In this document: positions 31,360-33,883 of the stretch, one piece after another | Layout: the number at the start of each line of letters is the position of its first letter | How positions within the stretch are numbered: the stretch's first letter is position 1 | Source: Phycisphaerae bacterium | GTDB lineage: Bacteria > Planctomycetota > Phycisphaerae > Sedimentisphaerales > Anaerobacaceae | DNA length: 33,883 bases | Assembly: GCA_021736645.1 (NCBI GenBank) | Contig: JAIPFM010000043.1 | Span: 1-33,883, forward strand | Reading direction: 5' to 3' | Notes under the pieces: model-generated | The model's database searches: none | What the model was told of the DNA's origin: nothing | Seen by the model: the letters and a program-made list of their open reading frames with translations, nothing else | Position numbers and translations under genes: made by a program

Positions 31360-33883
31360 CTATTCAACCAGAGAAAATTCAATGGCATCGATCTTCAATT
31401 CAGCGCCTCGGTAGGCGATCTCGATGTTGTGCGTGCCTGCACTCAAGGTAAACTGAACCGGAGGTTCACCGCCTTGGTTTTCACTCTTGACGGCCTGCGA
31501 CCAGTGCCAGGTTTCACCCAAAGGAATGTCATTGAAGTGAATCCATCCGCTGGCATCCACGGCTGAGTCAATGGCGGCATCGGGAATTCGAACCCAGCAG
31601 GAGTCATCGCCGCCCACGAAGGCCACGCGGAAACGTGCGGTATACACGCCGCCGGCCACGGTGAACGGCACGGTCAATGTTCCGGCCGGATAGGTCGGGG
31701 CTGTGCCTTCATCGGCGGTGCCCACAGGACAACTGACATAGCCCGTGCCTGAGGCACCGGGCGTTTCGCTGTCCGGGAAGACCTGCATGGGTGCTGTGAC
31801 CGATCCGGACTCGGCTTCGACCCACACAACCTCGGCAGGCAGCGGCGGGGCTGTGACATAGAGGCGGATATCATCCACGAGGATCATACCCGAGGCATTG
31901 CCGTCCACTCCGAGGCTCAGGGTCTGGATGTTCTGGAGGTTGGTGTTGATGGATACCAGATCAATATTCCACTGGGTCCAGACCGGGAGCGACAGATTCG
32001 CGGCATGGCCGCTGTAATTGACCTTGGCATTGTTGATCGTGGCATACAGTTGACCGGTCGATCCCGGGCTGCCAAAGAAGTAGATGACCAGGGTCGTGGC
32101 CCCTGCGCGGGTCCAGTCCTGAGGCAGGGCAAAGGTGCGGTCCGTGTGAGACCCGGCACTGGTAAAGTAGAACGGCATGGCCTTGCTGCCTGAGTGGACT
32201 GTATCCGTTTCCATGATGTCCCCTGCTAAGTGAGGTGACGTCGGTGACCAGATGTCGTGACCAATACCGGCTCCTGTGCCGTTGCCGTCAAATTTTACAG
32301 GGAAATACTCGTCTGCAGAGTAGCCGAAGCCATCCAGCCATGTCTGGAAGGGACGATCCGGGCTGAAGTTCGTATAGCGTTCGAAGTCATCGACCACAAA
32401 GAACTCCTGTGTGCTGAAGGTCCAGAGATCGCCTGGGTACACTGCGGGGTCCTCAGCGTCGTTGACCTCGTCCACGGTCCAGTAATAGGTCTGTGCCATT
32501 TGGAGACCGAGATCACTCATCGCAGCCTGATTGCTGTTCAGTGTCACGCCCTCGCCCAAGGCCTCAGGATCCGATCCGATAGACACGACGTGCTGGGCTG
32601 CTTCACGTCCCGGACGCCAGGTCAGGACATCCAGAGGATCGACCTCCACGGCATCCATCTCTGGTGACGGATAACGGGCCGATGTCGGGACGAAGGTGAA
32701 CTGAACTTCACCCAGGCCATACTGATTTAGAATGCCGCCCCAGTTGCTCAGGATTGAGATCTTGAGGTATTTGGCAGTCAGGCCGTTGAGCTCAAAGGTG
32801 TCTGTGGGACCGGTCGGGGCCATGCCGTCGGCCCGATTGAATTGAGTGATGCTGTCGACGGCCACCCAATCCATGCCATTGAGTGACGATTCAACCAGCA
32901 CGTCCTTGGCACCCCAGCCCACAGATGCTTCGCCTGTCCCGTTGTAGTTCCAGACCTTCATGGTGTCCAGTTGGTACAGACTGTCAAACTCATAGGTGAG
33001 AGAGGGTTCAGGGACGATCCCTTCAATGATGATCTTGCTGAGCCACATGTCTGTTGACTGCGTGCTGTGAAGGTCCCCGGTCAGGCCGGAACCGTCCGCT
33101 GTCTTGTCCCCTGGCATGGCCTCCACGTTGCTGGAGGACGCCGTGGCTTGTATCGCGTCGGAACCCAGCACATAAGACTTGGGTTCCACAGTAAAACTCC
33201 ACACCGAGCCCTTGAAGATGGTGTTGTCCGGCGCACTGTTGACTTCATCCACGCGCCAGTAGTAGGTGGCCCCCAGGTCGAGACGGCCAGGCACCAAGGA
33301 GGTGGCCTCCTGGCCCTGGCTGATCAGGGCGCCCATTTGAGCGGTCCGTGAAGCATCATTGACATCATTGAAGATTGTGCTGAGGTAGACATCGTGACTG
33401 CCGGCATAACCACCCGGTGTCCAACTCAGGGTCGTGTCACGGTACACATCGGTGAGCGCATTGTCCGGGTTGGGCTTGGACGCCGCTTTGGGCGTTCCTC
33501 CCACAAAGCCTTCGAGGAAGGTCCCTGCATTGGCATTGTTCCATCTGACGGAGGAGCGAAGAATGACGGAACTGCCGTCCCGCGGTGCAAACATCAGTGT
33601 GATGATCCCGTCCGTGTCTTCACTCATGAAGTCGGACAGTGCCTGACTCGGGTCGCTGACGGCTCGGGTATCGCCGCTGGGCAGGCCCTCAAAGGCGAAC
33701 AGTTCGACCGCCTCGGACGTGTCCACCTCCACAGGACTTCCCACGGCAGGGGTAGGATTGTTCATCACACCGGGGGCGGTATTCCAGGTCAGCGGGGCAT
33801 CCCCTAGATCATCAAAATCTTCCAGGATGCCATACACGTACATCACACCCCCGGAGTTGCTGATCACGCTTTGCGTGACATCC
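31360..33883 (-). CDS. Large extracellular multi-domain carbohydrate-binding protein (N-terminus outside window)
   Basis: The frame is open to the right edge (about 840 codons visible; the GTG at 33867 is internal), so the true start and any signal peptide lie beyond. Visible domains in order, numbered from that GTG: the end of a DNRLRE-like beta-sandwich (LTWNTAPGVMNN...ILRSSVRW, about 1-115); an FN3-like module with TLSWTPGGYAGSHDVYL and YYWRVDEVN (about 145-230); an F5/8-type discoidin-like domain (IQATASSSNVEAMPGDKTADG...LLSNWGG-like end, about 240-400); a second FN3-like module with YYWTVDEVND (about 405-500); a jelly-roll-like module starting FFVVDDFERY (about 505-675); and a C-terminal CBM6/CBM35-like domain (VWVEAESGSV...HNIEIAYRGAELKIDAIEF). 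No catalytic domain is visible; one may lie upstream. It is probably secreted and glycan-binding. Confidence 0.85.
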   Translation of the reverse strand, partial: DVTQSVISNSGGVMYVYGILEDFDDLGDAPLTWNTAPGVMNNPTPAVGSPVEVDTSEAVELFAFEGLPSGDTRAVSDPSQALSDFMSEDTDGIITLMFAPRDGSSVILRSSVRWNNANAGTFLEGFVGGTPKAASKPNPDNALTDVYRDTTLSWTPGGYAGSHDVYLSTIFNDVNDASRTAQMGALISQGQEATSLVPGRLDLGATYYWRVDEVNSAPDNTIFKGSVWSFTVEPKSYVLGSDAIQATASSSNVEAMPGDKTADGSGLTGDLHSTQSTDMWLSKIIIEGIVPEPSLTYEFDSLYQLDTMKVWNYNGTGEASVGWGAKDVLVESSLNGMDWVAVDSITQFNRADGMAPTGPTDTFELNGLTAKYLKISILSNWGGILNQYGLGEVQFTFVPTSARYPSPEMDAVEVDPLDVLTWRPGREAAQHVVSIGSDPEALGEGVTLNSNQAAMSDLGLQMAQTYYWTVDEVNDAEDPAVYPGDLWTFSTQEFFVVDDFERYTNFSPDRPFQTWLDGFGYSADEYFPVKFDGNGTGAGIGHDIWSPTSPHLAGDIMETDTVHSGSKAMPFYFTSAGSHTDRTFALPQDWTRAGATTLVIYFFGSPGSTGQLYATINNAKVNYSGHAANLSLPVWTQWNIDLVSINTNLQNIQTLSLGVDGNASGMILVDDIRLYVTAPPLPAEVVWVEAESGSVTAPMQVFPDSETPGASGTGYVSCPVGTADEGTAPTYPAGTLTVPFTVAGGVYTARFRVAFVGGDDSCWVRIPDAAIDSAVDASGWIHFNDIPLGETWHWSQAVKSENQGGEPPVQFTLSAGTHNIEIAYRGAELKIDAIEFSLVE

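Overview
The window looks like chromosomal DNA of a Planctomycetota bacterium, most plausibly an uncultured Phycisphaerae/Sedimentisphaerales-type lineage. This is inferred from gene content, not from a marker gene. The clues are two ECF sigma factors of the planctomycete type (FATTxWSVV start, KRGGG motif), two very large transmembrane Ser/Thr kinases with N-terminal zinc ribbons, a secreted beta-helix protein and a multi-domain carbohydrate-binding protein. Intergenic DNA is rich in small inverted-repeat elements. No rRNA, tRNA or CRISPR array was seen.

Layout. 1-5170 (+): the 3' end of a DNA methyltransferase fused to a GIY-YIG domain, two tandem PAS/histidine-kinase paralogues (the first truncated and lacking the phospho-accepting histidine), and an exported FAD-dependent oxidoreductase. 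A 179-bp MITE-like element begins exactly after the oxidoreductase stop codon. 5392-5940 (-): a small five-haem cytochrome. 6319-9449 (+): an ECF sigma factor overlapping by 4 bp a membrane protein that is probably its regulator. 9450-9902: a non-coding block dense in short hairpins. 9903-13268 (-): an exported amidohydrolase and a secreted beta-helix protein with a strong terminator. 13501-15443 (+): GTP-type PEP carboxykinase with a good sigma-70-like promoter, then a second inverted-repeat element and a terminator.

15754-31254 is the most striking part. D-aminoacyl-tRNA deacylase (dtd) is followed by a twice-repeated arrangement: ECF sigma (+), AAA_14/DUF4143 ATPase (-), giant Ser/Thr kinase (+). 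The two sigma factors are paralogues and the two kinases share about 500 N-terminal residues, but the two ATPases belong to visibly different subfamilies. The kinases carry unrelated extracytoplasmic parts (two PQQ-like propellers versus carboxypeptidase-regulatory-like and HEAT-like domains). Both ATPase/kinase divergent intergenic regions contain AT-rich operator-like inverted repeats. The second kinase has a 51-codon in-frame insert flanked by inverted repeats and related to the element downstream of PEPCK. 31360-33883 (-) is the 3' part of a large extracellular carbohydrate-binding protein whose start is outside the window.

Working model (inference): the kinases sense envelope or polysaccharide-related cues and act through the adjacent ECF sigma factors, while secreted binding and beta-helix proteins and the FAD enzyme belong to a polysaccharide-degrading lifestyle. 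The ATPases may be accessory insertions rather than members of the signalling path.
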